Below are positions 11,324 to 21,293 of a DNA stretch of 64,000 nucleotides, piece by piece. The first letter of the stretch is position 1; each line of letters starts with the position of its first letter. Under the pieces are notes generated by a model. The model saw only the letters and a program-made list of their open reading frames with translations, searched no databases and was not told the DNA's origin. The position numbers and the translations under genes are program-made. Origin of the DNA: Propylenella binzhouense (GTDB lineage Bacteria > Pseudomonadota > Alphaproteobacteria > Rhizobiales > Afifellaceae); NCBI RefSeq assembly GCF_009866965.1, contig NZ_SPKJ01000005.1:54466-118465 (forward strand). The letters run 5' to 3'.

Positions 11324-11812
11324 ATGCGCTGTCCCTATTGCGGCGCCGACAACACGCAGGTGAAGGATTCGCGGCCGAGCGAGGATTCCTCGGCGATCCG
11401 CCGCCGCCGCGTCTGCGTCGATTGCGGCGGCCGGTTCACCACCTTCGAGCGCGTGCAGCTTCGGGAGCTCTGGGTCCTGAAGCGCAACGGGCGGCGCGTG
11501 CCGTTCGATCGCGACAAGCTGATGCGCTCGGTGCAGGTCGCGCTGCGGAAGCGGCCGGTCGATCCGGAACGCGTCGAGCGGATGGTCTCCGGCATCGTCC
11601 GCCAGCTCGAGAGCCGGGGCGAGCAGGACATACCGTCCGAGGAGATCGGTCTCCTCGTGATGGAGGCGCTGAAGGGCCTCGACGACGTCGCCTATGTTCG
11701 CTTCGCGTCGGTCTACCGCGACTTCCGCGAAGCGAAGGACTTCCGGACCTTCCTCGGCGAACTGGCGAGCGAGGAGCCGCCGCGGATAGCGGCCGCCGAC
11801 GAGGATGTCTGA
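11324..11812 (+). CDS. nrdR: Transcriptional repressor NrdR
   Basis: A 162-aa zinc-ribbon and ATP-cone repressor of ribonucleotide reductase genes. The N-terminus [20 protein letters not shown] followed by [16 protein letters not shown] carries the four zinc-binding cysteines. The ATP-cone follows ([20 protein letters not shown]), where (d)ATP sets the DNA-binding state. Neighbours glyA and ribD are its usual partners in Alphaproteobacteria, though the nrd genes it controls are not here. Its 3' end overlaps ribD by 8 nt. Confidence 0.97.
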   Translation: MRCPYCGADNTQVKDSRPSEDSSAIRRRRVCVDCGGRFTTFERVQLRELWVLKRNGRRVPFDRDKLMRSVQVALRKRPVDPERVERMVSGIVRQLESRGEQDIPSEEIGLLVMEALKGLDDVAYVRFASVYRDFREAKDFRTFLGELASEEPPRIAAADEDV

Positions 11813-12917
11813 CATCGTCACGGAGACCGACCGCCGGTTCCTGGCGGCGGCGATCCGGCTCGGCGCCGGTGCCAACGGGGAGACCTGGCCGAATCCCGCG
11901 GTCGGCGCGATCGTGGTGAAGGACGGGCGCGTGGTGGGCCGCGGGCGCACCGCCAGCGGCGGCCGTCCTCATGCCGAGACGATCGCGCTCCGGGAGGCGG
12001 GCGAACGCGCCGCCGGCGGCACGCTCTACGTCTCGCTCGAGCCCTGCGCGCATCACGGGCGGACGCCGCCTTGTGCCGACGCGGTGATCGCCGCCGGCAT
12101 TGCCCGGGTCGTCGCCTGCGCGAGCGATCCGGACCCGCGGGTGTCCGGCCGCGGCTTCGCGCGGATGCGCGATGCCGGCATCTCGGTGTCGGCGGACGTG
12201 CTGCGCGCGGCGGCCGAACGGGCCCATGCCGGGCACATCTCGCGGACGACGCGCAACCGCCCCCATGTCGTGCTGAAGCTCGCGGTCTCCGCCGACGACG
12301 CGATCGGCCGGGCGGGGGAGACGCGGGTCGCGGTCACGGGCGAGATCGCGCGGCGGCACGTCCACGCCTTGCGTGCCCGCGTCGATGCCATCCTCGTCGG
12401 GAGCGGAACCGTCACGGCGGACGATCCGGAGCTCACCTGCCGGCTGCCCGGGCTCGAGCACCGTTCGCCGGTGCGGATCGTGCTCGATACCGATGGCCGG
12501 CTCGGCCGGGACTGGACCGTCTTCGCCGCGAAGTCCCGCGTCCCGAGCTGGCGGATCGTTGCCGGTCCGGACGGTTCGGCCACCGGCGAGGCGAGCGAGG
12601 AGGGGCTGCTCCGCACCCTTCACGTCCGCCGCGGGGAGGGCGGGGTCGACCTCTCCGACGCCCTCCGGCGGCTGGCGGAGGCGGGCATCGGGCGCCTCAT
12701 GGTGGAGGGCGGCGCCGCGGTGGCGCGATCCTTCCTTCTCGGCGATCTCGTCGACGAGGTGCTTCTCTTCCGCAGCCCGGTCGCGCTCGGGGACGGAGCC
12801 GTTCCGGCGCTCGCCGGCCTGCCGCTGTCGGCCGTGGAATCGTCGCCCGCCTTCGTGCGGAAGGAGCGCCGCATGTTCGGACCCGACCGCCTGACCCGCT
12901 ACGAGAGGAGACGCTGA
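11805..12917 (+). CDS. ribD: Bifunctional riboflavin deaminase/reductase RibD
   Basis: A 370-aa fusion of the two enzymes that convert the pyrimidinone product of GTP cyclohydrolase II into 5-amino-6-ribitylamino-uracil phosphate. The deaminase half holds the zinc site [10 protein letters not shown] and [16 protein letters not shown]. The reductase half begins near residue 150 ([14 protein letters not shown]) and ends with [15 protein letters not shown], the NADPH-binding region. It starts inside nrdR and its stop TGA shares one base with the ATG of ribE, so the chain is translationally coupled. No FMN riboswitch is visible upstream. Confidence 0.97.
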   Translation: MSDIVTETDRRFLAAAIRLGAGANGETWPNPAVGAIVVKDGRVVGRGRTASGGRPHAETIALREAGERAAGGTLYVSLEPCAHHGRTPPCADAVIAAGIARVVACASDPDPRVSGRGFARMRDAGISVSADVLRAAAERAHAGHISRTTRNRPHVVLKLAVSADDAIGRAGETRVAVTGEIARRHVHALRARVDAILVGSGTVTADDPELTCRLPGLEHRSPVRIVLDTDGRLGRDWTVFAAKSRVPSWRIVAGPDGSATGEASEEGLLRTLHVRRGEGGVDLSDALRRLAEAGIGRLMVEGGAAVARSFLLGDLVDEVLLFRSPVALGDGAVPALAGLPLSAVESSPAFVRKERRMFGPDRLTRYERRR

Positions 12918-13516
12918 TGTTCACGGGCATCGTCACCGATGTCGGAACCGTGGCGGACCTCCGCCCGACCGAGGGCGGCTGCCGGCTCCGCGTCGCGACC
13001 TCCTACGATCCCGACACGATCGCGATCGGCGCCTCGATCGCCTGCGCCGGCATCTGCCTGACCGTCGTGGCGAAGGGGCGGGACGCGACCGGCTGGTTCG
13101 AGGCCGAGGCCTCGACCGAAACGCTCCAGCGGACGACGCTCGGAACCTGGGCCGCCGGCACGCGCATCAATCTCGAACGGGCGCTGCGGGCCGGCGACGA
13201 ACTTGGCGGCCATATCGTGAGCGGCCATGTCGACGGCGTGGCGCGGGTGCTCGAGCGCGAGCCGATGGGCGACGCCGTGCGCTTCTCCCTCGAAGTGCCG
13301 GAGAGCCTCTCCCGCTTCGTCGCGGGCAAGGGCTCGGTCACGCTCGACGGCACCTCGCTCACGGTCAACGACGTGGTCCACAACACCTTCACGGTCATGA
13401 TCATCCCGCACACGCTGGCGGCGACCACCTGGGGGGACCGTCATGCCGGCGACAGGGTCAACCTCGAGGTCGACGTCTTCGCGCGCTATCTCGACCGGCT
13501 CGTCGCGAAGGCGTAG
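12917..13516 (+). CDS. ribE: Riboflavin synthase alpha chain
   Basis: A 199-aa enzyme that dismutates two 6,7-dimethyl-8-ribityllumazine molecules into riboflavin. It has the expected internal duplication: [15 protein letters not shown] opening the first lumazine-binding domain, SIACAGICLTVV near its end, and the matching GGHIVSGHVDGVARV and SVTLDGTSLTVNDV in the second domain. The start overlaps the ribD stop as TGATG and is preceded by GAGGAGA. A much longer frame open upstream is only the shadow of ribD. A 69-nt gap precedes ribH. Confidence 0.97.
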   Translation: MFTGIVTDVGTVADLRPTEGGCRLRVATSYDPDTIAIGASIACAGICLTVVAKGRDATGWFEAEASTETLQRTTLGTWAAGTRINLERALRAGDELGGHIVSGHVDGVARVLEREPMGDAVRFSLEVPESLSRFVAGKGSVTLDGTSLTVNDVVHNTFTVMIIPHTLAATTWGDRHAGDRVNLEVDVFARYLDRLVAKA

Positions 13517-13585
13517 TCCGTCCTCTGGACAAGGCCGAGCCCCCTCGCCATTGTCGCGGCCCCTCCCGAAACCGGTGCATTTCCG

Positions 13586-14050
13586 ATGGCAACCTCTCCC
13601 AACACGCCGCATTTCCTCATCATCGACGCCCGGTTCTACGTCGATCTCGCCGACGAGCTCGTGGCGGGCGCGACGGCCGAGCTGGAGGCGCGCGGTGCGA
13701 CCTTCGAGCGGATCTCCGTTCCGGGCGTCCTCGAGATCCCGTCGGCGCTCGCCATGGCGATCCTGTCGCAGGAGGACCGGCCGCGCTATGACGGCTACGT
13801 GCTGCTCGGCTGCGTCATCCGGGGCGAGACGTCCCATTACGACATCGTGGCGAACGAGTCGGCGCGCGCCGTCATGATGCTCGCCATCGACGAGGCGATC
13901 GCCGTCGGAAACGGCATCCTGACCTGCGAGACCGGCGAGCAGGCCTGGGTGCGGGCGCGGGTCGCCGGCAGGAACAAGGGCGGCACGGCCGCCGCGGCCG
14001 CGTTCGAGATGGCCTTGCTGCGAAGAAAGTTCGGTCTGACCGATGACTGA
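13586..14050 (+). CDS. ribH: 6,7-dimethyl-8-ribityllumazine synthase
   Basis: A 154-aa enzyme that joins the ribitylaminouracil to dihydroxybutanone phosphate in the penultimate step of riboflavin synthesis. Motifs are [19 protein letters not shown] opening, [32 protein letters not shown] (lumazine-binding loop) and [16 protein letters not shown]. The order ribD-ribE-ribH is complete except for ribB/ribA, which lie elsewhere. Its end overlaps nusB by 8 nt, the classic ribH-nusB junction. Confidence 0.97.
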   Translation: MATSPNTPHFLIIDARFYVDLADELVAGATAELEARGATFERISVPGVLEIPSALAMAILSQEDRPRYDGYVLLGCVIRGETSHYDIVANESARAVMMLAIDEAIAVGNGILTCETGEQAWVRARVAGRNKGGTAAAAAFEMALLRRKFGLTDD

Positions 14051-14540
14051 CGCGCATCCTTCCGGATCGATGCGGCCGGCGAACCAGCGGGGCGCCGCGC
14101 GGCTCGCCGCCGTGCAGGCGCTCTATCAGATGGATGTCGGCGGGACGACGCTGCCTGCGGTCGTGGCCGAGTTCGAGGCCCATCGTCTCGGGCGGGAGCT
14201 CGAAGGCGAGGAGCTCCGCCCCGCCGATGCCGGCTTCTTCCGCGGCATCGTCGGCGGCGTCGTGGACATGCAGCGCCGCATCGATCCGATCATTCACGGC
14301 GCGCTGCCGCCGGACTGGCCTCTGAAGCGCATCGATTTCACGCTCCGGGCGGTCCTGCGCTGCGGCGTCTTCGAGCTCCTCGAGCGGCGCGACATCCCGG
14401 CCAAGGTGGTCATCACCGAATATGTCGACGTGGCGCGCGCCTTCTTCGCGGCGGAGGAGCCGGGCCTCGTCAACGCCGTGCTCGATCACGTCGCCCGGGC
14501 GCTGCGGCCGGACGAGTTCAAGTCCGCCGCGGCCCGCTGA
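14043..14540 (+). CDS. nusB: Transcription antitermination factor NusB
   Basis: A 165-aa all-helical RNA-binding protein that assembles with NusE on boxA sequences to prevent early termination of rRNA transcription. [20 protein letters not shown] is the conserved N-terminal helix, and [24 protein letters not shown] with [20 protein letters not shown] form the core. It overlaps ribH and is followed after 11 nt by thiL, so its level is tied to the riboflavin chain. Confidence 0.97.
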   Translation: MTDAHPSGSMRPANQRGAARLAAVQALYQMDVGGTTLPAVVAEFEAHRLGRELEGEELRPADAGFFRGIVGGVVDMQRRIDPIIHGALPPDWPLKRIDFTLRAVLRCGVFELLERRDIPAKVVITEYVDVARAFFAAEEPGLVNAVLDHVARALRPDEFKSAAAR

Positions 14541-14551
14541 AGGGGCAGGCC

Positions 14552-15550
14552 TTGGCGCTCAACGAGCTCGACGTCATCGACCGCTTTCTCAGGCCGCTGG
14601 CGGGCGAGGGTGCGTTCGGGCTTTTCGACGATGCGGCCCGGCTCACGCCTTCGCCCGGCACCGAGCTGGTGCTGACCACGGACATGATCGCGGCCGGCAT
14701 CCATTTCCTGCCCGACGATCCGCCCTTCACGATCGCGCAGAAGGCACTGCGGGTGAACATTTCCGACCTTGCGGCGAAGGGCGCCGACCCGGTCGGCTAT
14801 CTCATGAGCCTCGCGCTCAGCCCCGATCTCGATTCCGGCTGGCTCGAGGCGTTCTGCCTGGGACTTGCCGCCGACCAGGCTGCATTCGGGATCGACCTTC
14901 TCGGCGGCGACACGATCTCGATCCGGCAGGGACCGGTCGTCTCCATCACGGCGATCGGCGCCGTGCCGGCCGGCGGCATGGTGCATCGCTTCGGCGGCCG
15001 GCCGGGCGACGTGCTCTTCGTTTCCGGGGCGATCGGCGCGGCGCGGGCGGGGCTCGCGCTGCTCACCGGCGAGCGCGGCCCCTGGGACTCGATCCCGGCC
15101 GGAGCGCGTGACGGGCTGGTCGCGCGCTATCGCGTTCCCGAGCCGCGGCTCGGTCTCGCGGAGGCGGTGAGGAGCCATGCCAGCGCGGCCATGGACGTCT
15201 CGGACGGCCTTGTCGGCGATTGCGACAAGATGGTGGCTTCGACGGGCTGTTCCGCCCGCCTCGACGGCGACCGGGTGCCGGTCGACGCCGCTCTCGCCGG
15301 GCTGGCGGAGGACGACCGGGTCTTCGCCGCGCTCGTGAGCGGCGGCGACGACTACGAGATCCTCGCCGCGGTGCCTCCCGACGCCGTGCCCGCCTTCGTG
15401 GCGGCGGCGGGAGAGGCCGGCATCGCCGTCAGCCGGATCGGCGCGCTCGTCGAAGGCGCGGGGCCGGTCACGATCGAGCGGAACGGCCGCATTCTCGACC
15501 TGCGCGCGCGGGCCTATGTGCATGGCGGGCAGGGCGAGCGCCACGTGTGA
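14552..15550 (+). CDS. thiL: Thiamine-monophosphate kinase
   Basis: A 332-aa ATP-dependent kinase that makes thiamine diphosphate from thiamine monophosphate. FGLFDDAARLTPSPGTELVLT carries the first metal-binding Asp pair, TTDMIAAGIHFLPD the substrate strand, and AALVSGGDDYEILAAVP the C-terminal nucleotide site, as in the PurM-like fold. The start is a TTG with AGGGGCAGG just upstream; there is no ATG nearby in frame that would keep the N-terminal helix. The stop shares one base with the next ATG (TGATG). Confidence 0.95.
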   Translation: MALNELDVIDRFLRPLAGEGAFGLFDDAARLTPSPGTELVLTTDMIAAGIHFLPDDPPFTIAQKALRVNISDLAAKGADPVGYLMSLALSPDLDSGWLEAFCLGLAADQAAFGIDLLGGDTISIRQGPVVSITAIGAVPAGGMVHRFGGRPGDVLFVSGAIGAARAGLALLTGERGPWDSIPAGARDGLVARYRVPEPRLGLAEAVRSHASAAMDVSDGLVGDCDKMVASTGCSARLDGDRVPVDAALAGLAEDDRVFAALVSGGDDYEILAAVPPDAVPAFVAAAGEAGIAVSRIGALVEGAGPVTIERNGRILDLRARAYVHGGQGERHV

Positions 15551-16785
15551 TGACCGAAGCCGCAGCCGCCGGATCGGGGTTCGACAATGCGAAGGCGCGG
15601 CGGAACGCCGTCGTCCTTGCGGCCGCGCAGGCGATTGCCGGCGCCTCCTCGCCGATCAACATCGCCGTCTCCTCGCTGGCGGGCGCCGCGCTCCTGACCG
15701 AGCACAAGGAGCTTGCGACGGCCCCCGTGACCGCCTTCGTCGTCGGGACCGCCTGCGGCACCATTCCGGCTGGGCTCCTGATGCGCCGTTTCGGCCGCCG
15801 GATCGGGCTCATGTCGGGGATGCTCTCCGGCGTTGCCGGCGGCCTCATCGCCGCCGCCGCTATGGCGTGGGGCTCCTTTGCTGCGCTCGTCCTCGGCTGC
15901 TTCCTGATGGGATCGGCATCCGCCTTCGTCCAGCAGTTCCGCTTCGCCGCCGCCGACGCCGCCACGCCGGCATTCCGGCCGAAGGCGATCTCGTGGGTTC
16001 TCGCCGGCGGCATGGTCTCCGCCGTGATAGGCCCGCAGGCCGCCATCCACTTCGGCGGCGCGGTCGGCGCGGCCCCGTTCGCCGGCGCCTATCTGGCCGC
16101 GGCCGCTCTCCTTCTTCTCGGGGGCGTCCTCCTCGTGCCGCTCGACGCGCCGCCGCCCTCGGTCCGGCGCGACCGCGCCGTCGGCCGGCCGCTCCGGGAA
16201 ATCGCGGTGCAGCCGCGCTTCATCCTCGCGGTCGGCTGCGGCATCGTCACCTATGCGATGATGAACCTCGTGATGACGGCCGCGCCGCTCGCGATGGTCT
16301 ATTGCGGGCACCCGGCGGATGCGGCGGCGCTCGGCATCCAGTGGCACGTGCTCGCCATGTTCGCCCCGAGCTTCGTGACGGGCGGGCTGATCACGCGCTT
16401 CGGGGCGGACCGGGTGGTCGCGGCCGGTCTCCTGCTCCTGATCGGCTGCGCGCTCGTCGCGCTCGGCGGCGTCGACCTCATGCACTTCTGGGGTGCGCTC
16501 GTCCTCCTCGGGCTCGGCTGGAACCTCGGCTTCATCGGCGCGAGCAGCATGGTCGGCGAGACCTATCATCCCGAGGAGAAGGAGAGGGTGCAGTCCTTCA
16601 ACGATCTCCTCGTCTTCGGCTTCGTCGCCGTGGCCTCGCTCGTCTCGGGCGGCGTGCTGGTGCGCGGCGGCTGGGACGCCGTGAACATGGTCGTGCTGCC
16701 GACCGCGGTCACCTGCCTCGTCGCGCTCGCCTGGTTCAATGTGCACCGCGGCAAGGCGGTCGGCCCCGGGGCCGGTACACCTTGA
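15550..16785 (+). CDS. Major facilitator superfamily transporter
   Basis: A 411-aa inner-membrane transporter with about twelve hydrophobic segments. The loop after the second helix, PAGLLMRRFGRRIGLMSG, is the MFS signature, and the second half has the matching GGLITRFGADRVVAAG. The substrate is not evident. The start overlaps thiL by one base, so it is probably expressed with the vitamin genes, which hints at, but does not prove, export or import of a related compound. The stop codon lies within the -35 element of the hppA promoter candidate. Confidence 0.9.
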   Translation: MTEAAAAGSGFDNAKARRNAVVLAAAQAIAGASSPINIAVSSLAGAALLTEHKELATAPVTAFVVGTACGTIPAGLLMRRFGRRIGLMSGMLSGVAGGLIAAAAMAWGSFAALVLGCFLMGSASAFVQQFRFAAADAATPAFRPKAISWVLAGGMVSAVIGPQAAIHFGGAVGAAPFAGAYLAAAALLLLGGVLLVPLDAPPPSVRRDRAVGRPLREIAVQPRFILAVGCGIVTYAMMNLVMTAAPLAMVYCGHPADAAALGIQWHVLAMFAPSFVTGGLITRFGADRVVAAGLLLLIGCALVALGGVDLMHFWGALVLLGLGWNLGFIGASSMVGETYHPEEKERVQSFNDLLVFGFVAVASLVSGGVLVRGGWDAVNMVVLPTAVTCLVALAWFNVHRGKAVGPGAGTP

Positions 16786-16810
16786 CGTAGATAAAGCTTT
16801 CGTCGATACC
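16782..16810 (+). promoter_or_regulatory. Candidate hppA promoter
   Basis: TTGACG (16782-16787) and GATACC (16805-16810) are spaced exactly 17 bp, a good sigma-70 match for this group, about 80 bp before the hppA ATG. The -35 box contains the stop codon of the MFS gene. Confidence 0.6.
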
Positions 16811-16891
16811 GCGCCGCGGAATGAGCAGCCGCGAAAGAAGCGGGTTTTGCGAGTCGGCCGTGCACGGCGGCTCGGTTCGGGGGGATAGTCG

Positions 16892-19006
16892 ATGGTGATG
16901 CTTTATCTTGTGATCGCCTGCGGAATCCTGTCGCTTGTCTATGCCGGCTGGGCAATCCAGTCCGTTATGGCGGCGGATGCCGGCAACATGCGCATGCAGG
17001 AGATCGCGGGGGCGATCCGCGAAGGCGCGACGGCCTATCTCACCCGTCAGTACACGACCATCGCGATCGTCGGCGTCATCGTCTTCATTGCTGCCTGGCT
17101 GCTTCTCTCCGCCACGGCCGCGTTCGGTTTCGCGATCGGCGCCATCCTGTCCGGCCTCGCCGGCTTCATCGGCATGCTGGTCTCGGTGCGCGCCAATGTC
17201 CGTACCGCCCAGGCGTCGTCGCAGTCGCTCGGCGCCGGCCTCGAGATCGCCTTCAAGTCCGGCGCGATCACGGGCCTCCTCGTCGCGGGCCTCGCGCTCC
17301 TCGGCGTCGCGGTCTACTTCGCGGTGCTGACGGCGGGCCTCGGCTACGCCGCCGAGGACCGCACGGTGATCGACGCGCTGGTCGCGCTCGGCTTCGGCGC
17401 CTCGCTCATCTCCATCTTCGCCCGTCTCGGCGGCGGCATCTTCACCAAGGGCGCCGATGTCGGCGGCGACCTCGTGGGCAAGGTCGAGGCCGGCATTCCC
17501 GAGGACGATCCGCGCAACCCGGCCACGATTGCCGACAATGTCGGCGACAATGTCGGCGACTGCGCGGGCATGGCGGCCGACCTCTTCGAGACCTATGCGG
17601 TGACCATCGTCGCCACGATGGTGCTCGCCTCGATCTTCTTCACCGGAGAACAGGCCGTCGAGATGATGCTGTTCCCGCTCCTCATCGGGGCGAGCTGCGT
17701 CGTCACCTCGATCATCGGCACCTTCTTCGTGCGCCTCGGCGCGAACAATTCGATCATGGGCGCGCTCTACAAGGGCTTCCTCGCGACCGCGATCCTGTCC
17801 GCCGTAGCGCTCGGCATCATCGTCTGGGGCTGGGTCGGCGCCGGGACCGAGTTCACGACCAGCAGCGGGCTCGCCTTCACCGGCCGCTACCTGTTCTATT
17901 GCGGCCTGGTCGGGCTGGCGGTGACCGGCCTCATCATCTGGATCACGGAATATTACACGGGCACGGGCTTCCGCCCCGTCAAGTCGATCGCGGCCTCCTC
18001 CGTCACCGGCCACGGCACCAACGTCATCCAGGGCCTAGCTGTCTCGCTCGAGGCGACGGCGCTGCCGGCGCTCGTCATCATCGGCGGCATCATCGCGGCC
18101 TATTCGCTCGCCGGCCTGTTCGGCATCGCCATCGCGGTCACCACGATGCTTGCCCTTGCCGGCATGGTGGTTGCGCTCGACGCCTTCGGCCCGGTCACCG
18201 ACAATGCCGGCGGCATCGCCGAGATGAGCGACCTGCCGTCGGAGGTCCGGCACACGACGGACGCCCTCGATGCGGTCGGCAACACCACGAAGGCCGTCAC
18301 CAAGGGCTATGCGATCGGCTCGGCCGGCCTCGGCGCGCTGGTCCTCTTCGCCGCCTATACCGAGGATCTCCGGTTCTTCTCGGCCAATGCCGCGCCCGGC
18401 TCCTTCTTCGAGGGCGTGTCGGTCGATTTCGCGCTCACGAACCCCTATGTCGTCGCCGGGCTGCTCTTCGGCGGTCTGCTGCCCTTCCTCTTCGGCGGCA
18501 TCGCGATGACGGCGGTCGGGCGCGCGGGCGGCGCCGTCGTGGAGGAGGTCCGCCGCCAGTTCCGCGAGAAGCCGGGCATCATGACCGGCCAGGACAAGCC
18601 CGATTACGGGCGCGCCGTCGACATGCTGACGCGCGCGGCGATCCGGGAGATGATCGTTCCCTCGCTGCTGCCGGTGCTCTCGCCCATCGTCTGCTTCTTC
18701 GTCGTCTACCTGATCGCCGGCAAGAACGACGGCTTCGCCGCGCTCGGCGCGATGCTGCTCGGCGTCATCGTCACGGGGCTCTTCGTCGCGATCTCCATGA
18801 CGGCGGGCGGCGGCGCCTGGGACAATGCGAAGAAGTACATCGAGGACGGCAATTACGGCGGCAAGGGCTCCGACGCCCACAAGGCGGCCGTGACGGGCGA
18901 CACCGTCGGCGATCCGTACAAGGATACCGCCGGCCCCGCCGTCAATCCAATGATCAAGATCACGAACATCGTCGCCCTGCTGCTCCTGGCGGTGCTGGCG
19001 CACTGA
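16892..19006 (+). CDS. hppA: K+-independent proton-translocating membrane pyrophosphatase
   Basis: A 704-aa, roughly sixteen-helix pump that couples pyrophosphate hydrolysis to proton export or vacuole acidification. The substrate motif [18 protein letters not shown] begins near residue 190, followed by the twin NVGDNVGD. The sequence [18 protein letters not shown] places Lys at position 467, where K+-dependent enzymes have Ala, so this is the K+-independent, H+-pumping class. A second acidic cluster near the C-terminus ([17 protein letters not shown]) completes the site. It has its own promoter candidate and a strong terminator, so it is probably a single-gene unit. Confidence 0.97.
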   Translation: MVMLYLVIACGILSLVYAGWAIQSVMAADAGNMRMQEIAGAIREGATAYLTRQYTTIAIVGVIVFIAAWLLLSATAAFGFAIGAILSGLAGFIGMLVSVRANVRTAQASSQSLGAGLEIAFKSGAITGLLVAGLALLGVAVYFAVLTAGLGYAAEDRTVIDALVALGFGASLISIFARLGGGIFTKGADVGGDLVGKVEAGIPEDDPRNPATIADNVGDNVGDCAGMAADLFETYAVTIVATMVLASIFFTGEQAVEMMLFPLLIGASCVVTSIIGTFFVRLGANNSIMGALYKGFLATAILSAVALGIIVWGWVGAGTEFTTSSGLAFTGRYLFYCGLVGLAVTGLIIWITEYYTGTGFRPVKSIAASSVTGHGTNVIQGLAVSLEATALPALVIIGGIIAAYSLAGLFGIAIAVTTMLALAGMVVALDAFGPVTDNAGGIAEMSDLPSEVRHTTDALDAVGNTTKAVTKGYAIGSAGLGALVLFAAYTEDLRFFSANAAPGSFFEGVSVDFALTNPYVVAGLLFGGLLPFLFGGIAMTAVGRAGGAVVEEVRRQFREKPGIMTGQDKPDYGRAVDMLTRAAIREMIVPSLLPVLSPIVCFFVVYLIAGKNDGFAALGAMLLGVIVTGLFVAISMTAGGGAWDNAKKYIEDGNYGGKGSDAHKAAVTGDTVGDPYKDTAGPAVNPMIKITNIVALLLLAVLAH

Positions 19007-19032
19007 TCCGGATCGCGCCGTAACGCAGACCG

Positions 19033-19070
19033 GCCCCGCGGAGCGAAGAGCCCCGCGGGGCTTTTGCTTC
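19033..19070 (+). terminator. Rho-independent terminator after hppA
   Basis: A perfect 9-bp stem GCCCCGCGG (19033-19041) / CCGCGGGGC (19053-19061) with an 11-nt loop is followed by TTTTGCTTC. It ends hppA transcription and separates it from the convergent opgGH operon. Confidence 0.88.
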
Positions 19071-19099
19071 CGCTCGGCGGGGCTTTTGCTTCCGCTCGG
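19056..19099 (+). repeat. Tandem 22-bp duplication of the terminator's 3' half
   Basis: The unit CGGGGCTTTTGCTTCCGCTCGG occurs twice in perfect head-to-tail copies (19056-19077 and 19078-19099). The second copy duplicates the right arm and T-run of the hppA terminator but not its left arm, so either copy could in principle pair with the left arm. Confidence 0.9.
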
Positions 19100-19133
19100 G
19101 AGAGGGACGCGGCGGGAGGCGCGGCCGCGGGCC

Positions 19134-21293
19134 TCAGGCCCGCCGGGCCAGCGCCGCCTCCTGCTGGTGATCGTCCGGCTCGATGGGGAGCTGGGCGAGC
19201 GCTTCGGCAAGCGTGCGGTGGGAGGCCACGAACAGCCGCTCGCGGCCCTTCAGCCAGGCCAGCGCCTCACGGCGCGTGGTCGCCTCGCGGATCTTGGTCG
19301 CGGCGGTCAGGAGCTCGGGTTCGGGATGGCCGCGATGCGCCGCCGGCGGCTCGCCGACGCGGTCGAAATGCTCGGCGCGCGCGGCCGGGTCGGCAATGAT
19401 GATCGCGATGCCGTCCTCCGGCAGGTCCGGGAGCCCGGCCTCGATGGCGTCGGCCCGGCGCAGGATGGGGTGCGGCGCGGTCTCCTCCGGCGTGAGGAGC
19501 AGGCCCGCATGCGCGAGGTCGGTCCCGATCCGGGCATTGCCGCTCATCCAGGACAGCGGGATCGCGAAGACGAGGCCGAGGATGATGGGCGACAGCCAGC
19601 CGATCATCGCCGGGGAGATGAAGGTCGCCAGGATCACGATGCCGACGCCGAACCCGGTGTGCCAGCGGTGGCGGACCATCGGCTCGTACCAGTCGGAGCC
19701 GCCTTGGCCCCGGCGCTGCTTCGACCAGCCGGCGTCGTTGCCGGTGAGGATCTCGAACACGTGCCGGCTGTGGACGAGCATCATGATCGGCGCATAGAGC
19801 GAGGTCAGCACGATCTCGAGAAGGGTGCTGCCGACGAGCGCGAGGGCGCCGCCGCAGCCGCGCCGAAGTTCGGGCTCGAGAAGGCCGCGGATGAGGCCGA
19901 GCATCTTCGGAAAGAACAGCACGCCCATGGTCAGGATGAAGAGCTGGATCATCCGCTCCGAATCGAAGCGCGGCCAGGTCGGGAAGAGCTGGAAGTCCTT
20001 CGCGAAATATTCCGGCCTGATGAAGTGGGCCTGGGCGGAGAGCGCGAGGCCCGCGACGATCAGGAGCAGCCAGAGCGGGGAGGCGGCGTAGCTCATGATG
20101 CCGGTCGCGAAATGGATGCGGCTCGGCCAGGCCAGGCCGCGCGCGCCGATCACCTTGCTGTGCTGGAGATTGCCCTGGGCCCAGCGGCGGTCGCGGATCG
20201 CCACGTCGATCAGCGATGGCGGGCTCTCCTCCCACGACCCGGTGAGCTCGGACGCCATCTCGACCCGCCAGCCGGCGCGGCGGATGAGCGCCGCCTCCAC
20301 GAAATCGTGGGACAGGATGTGCCCGCCGAAGGGCTTGCGGCCGGGCAGGTCGGGCAGGCCGCACGCGCCGGCGAAGGCGGCCGTGCGGATGATGGCGTTG
20401 TGGCCCCAGTAATTGCCGTCGAAGCCCTGCCATGCCGCAAGGCCACGGGCGACGATCGGACCGTGGACGCGGCCGGCGAATTGCTGGAGGCGGGCGAACA
20501 GCGTGCGCCCGTTCGCGAGCACCGGGACGGTCTGCAGAATGCCGAGCTTCGGATCGGCCTGCATCGCCTGGACCAGGCAGACCAGCGTCTCCGCGCTCAT
20601 CAGGCTGTCGGCGTCGAGCACCACCATGTGGTCGTAGCGGCCGCCCCAATGCTCGACGAAATCCTTGACGTTGCCCGCCTTCTTGGCGGTGTTGTGCCAG
20701 CGGCGGCGGTACCAGACCGGCATCACGCCGGCCAGGTCGCGGGCGAGGCGGTTGATCGCGAGCGTCTCGCGGACCCAGGCGTCCGGGTTCGTCGAATCGC
20801 TGAGCACGACGATCTCGAACGCGCCTCCGGCGCCGACGCGGGCGAGGTCCTCGGCCATGGCCTGCAGGCAGGCCGTCGTCCTGCGCGCATCCTCGTGGTA
20901 GATCGGCATGACGAGCGCGGTGCGCGTGGTGAGCGGCGTGCGCGCGCTCGCAAGGGTCCGCATCCGCGGCCCGGCGATCACGCCGGCGAGCGCCGTGGTC
21001 GCCGCCAGGGCGATCCAGCTGAAGGTGACGGTGAAGAGCACCGTCATGATCCCTTCCAGGATCGTGATGCCGCCGAGGGACACGACGCGGATCATCTCGT
21101 AGAGGCCGAACGCGGTGAGCGCGAAGCCGCCGCCGAAGGTCACGAGCCGTGCCCAGACGACGCGCAGGTCGGTGCCGTCCGGCGGCAGCTGGGCGCACCA
21201 GGCCCTCAGATCCTGCGTCGGCATCGCGAGCGGCTCGCGCGCCGGCATGCCCGAACCGGTGACGAGGGGCAGGACGGATTTCTCTGCGCTCAT
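19134..21293 (-). CDS. opgH: Glucans biosynthesis glucosyltransferase H
   Basis: A 719-aa polytopic inner-membrane glycosyltransferase (GT2 fold) that polymerises UDP-glucose into the backbone of osmoregulated periplasmic glucans. Two N-terminal membrane segments precede the cytoplasmic domain, which shows ALVMPIYHEDARRT, MVVLDADSLMS (first acidic motif), HDFVEAALIRRAGWRV and RDRRWAQGNLQHSK (the family's RW motif). Several helices follow. The ATG overlapping the opgG stop as ATGA is chosen; an ATG four codons upstream is an alternative. It forms a two-gene operon with opgG. Confidence 0.95.
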   Translation of the reverse strand: MSAEKSVLPLVTGSGMPAREPLAMPTQDLRAWCAQLPPDGTDLRVVWARLVTFGGGFALTAFGLYEMIRVVSLGGITILEGIMTVLFTVTFSWIALAATTALAGVIAGPRMRTLASARTPLTTRTALVMPIYHEDARRTTACLQAMAEDLARVGAGGAFEIVVLSDSTNPDAWVRETLAINRLARDLAGVMPVWYRRRWHNTAKKAGNVKDFVEHWGGRYDHMVVLDADSLMSAETLVCLVQAMQADPKLGILQTVPVLANGRTLFARLQQFAGRVHGPIVARGLAAWQGFDGNYWGHNAIIRTAAFAGACGLPDLPGRKPFGGHILSHDFVEAALIRRAGWRVEMASELTGSWEESPPSLIDVAIRDRRWAQGNLQHSKVIGARGLAWPSRIHFATGIMSYAASPLWLLLIVAGLALSAQAHFIRPEYFAKDFQLFPTWPRFDSERMIQLFILTMGVLFFPKMLGLIRGLLEPELRRGCGGALALVGSTLLEIVLTSLYAPIMMLVHSRHVFEILTGNDAGWSKQRRGQGGSDWYEPMVRHRWHTGFGVGIVILATFISPAMIGWLSPIILGLVFAIPLSWMSGNARIGTDLAHAGLLLTPEETAPHPILRRADAIEAGLPDLPEDGIAIIIADPAARAEHFDRVGEPPAAHRGHPEPELLTAATKIREATTRREALAWLKGRERLFVASHRTLAEALAQLPIEPDDHQQEAALARRA

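Noticed and set aside
11600..11810. FMN riboswitch ahead of the riboflavin genes
   Set aside because: ribD overlaps nrdR, and no conserved RFN-type helices are recognisable upstream of ribD, ribE or ribH.
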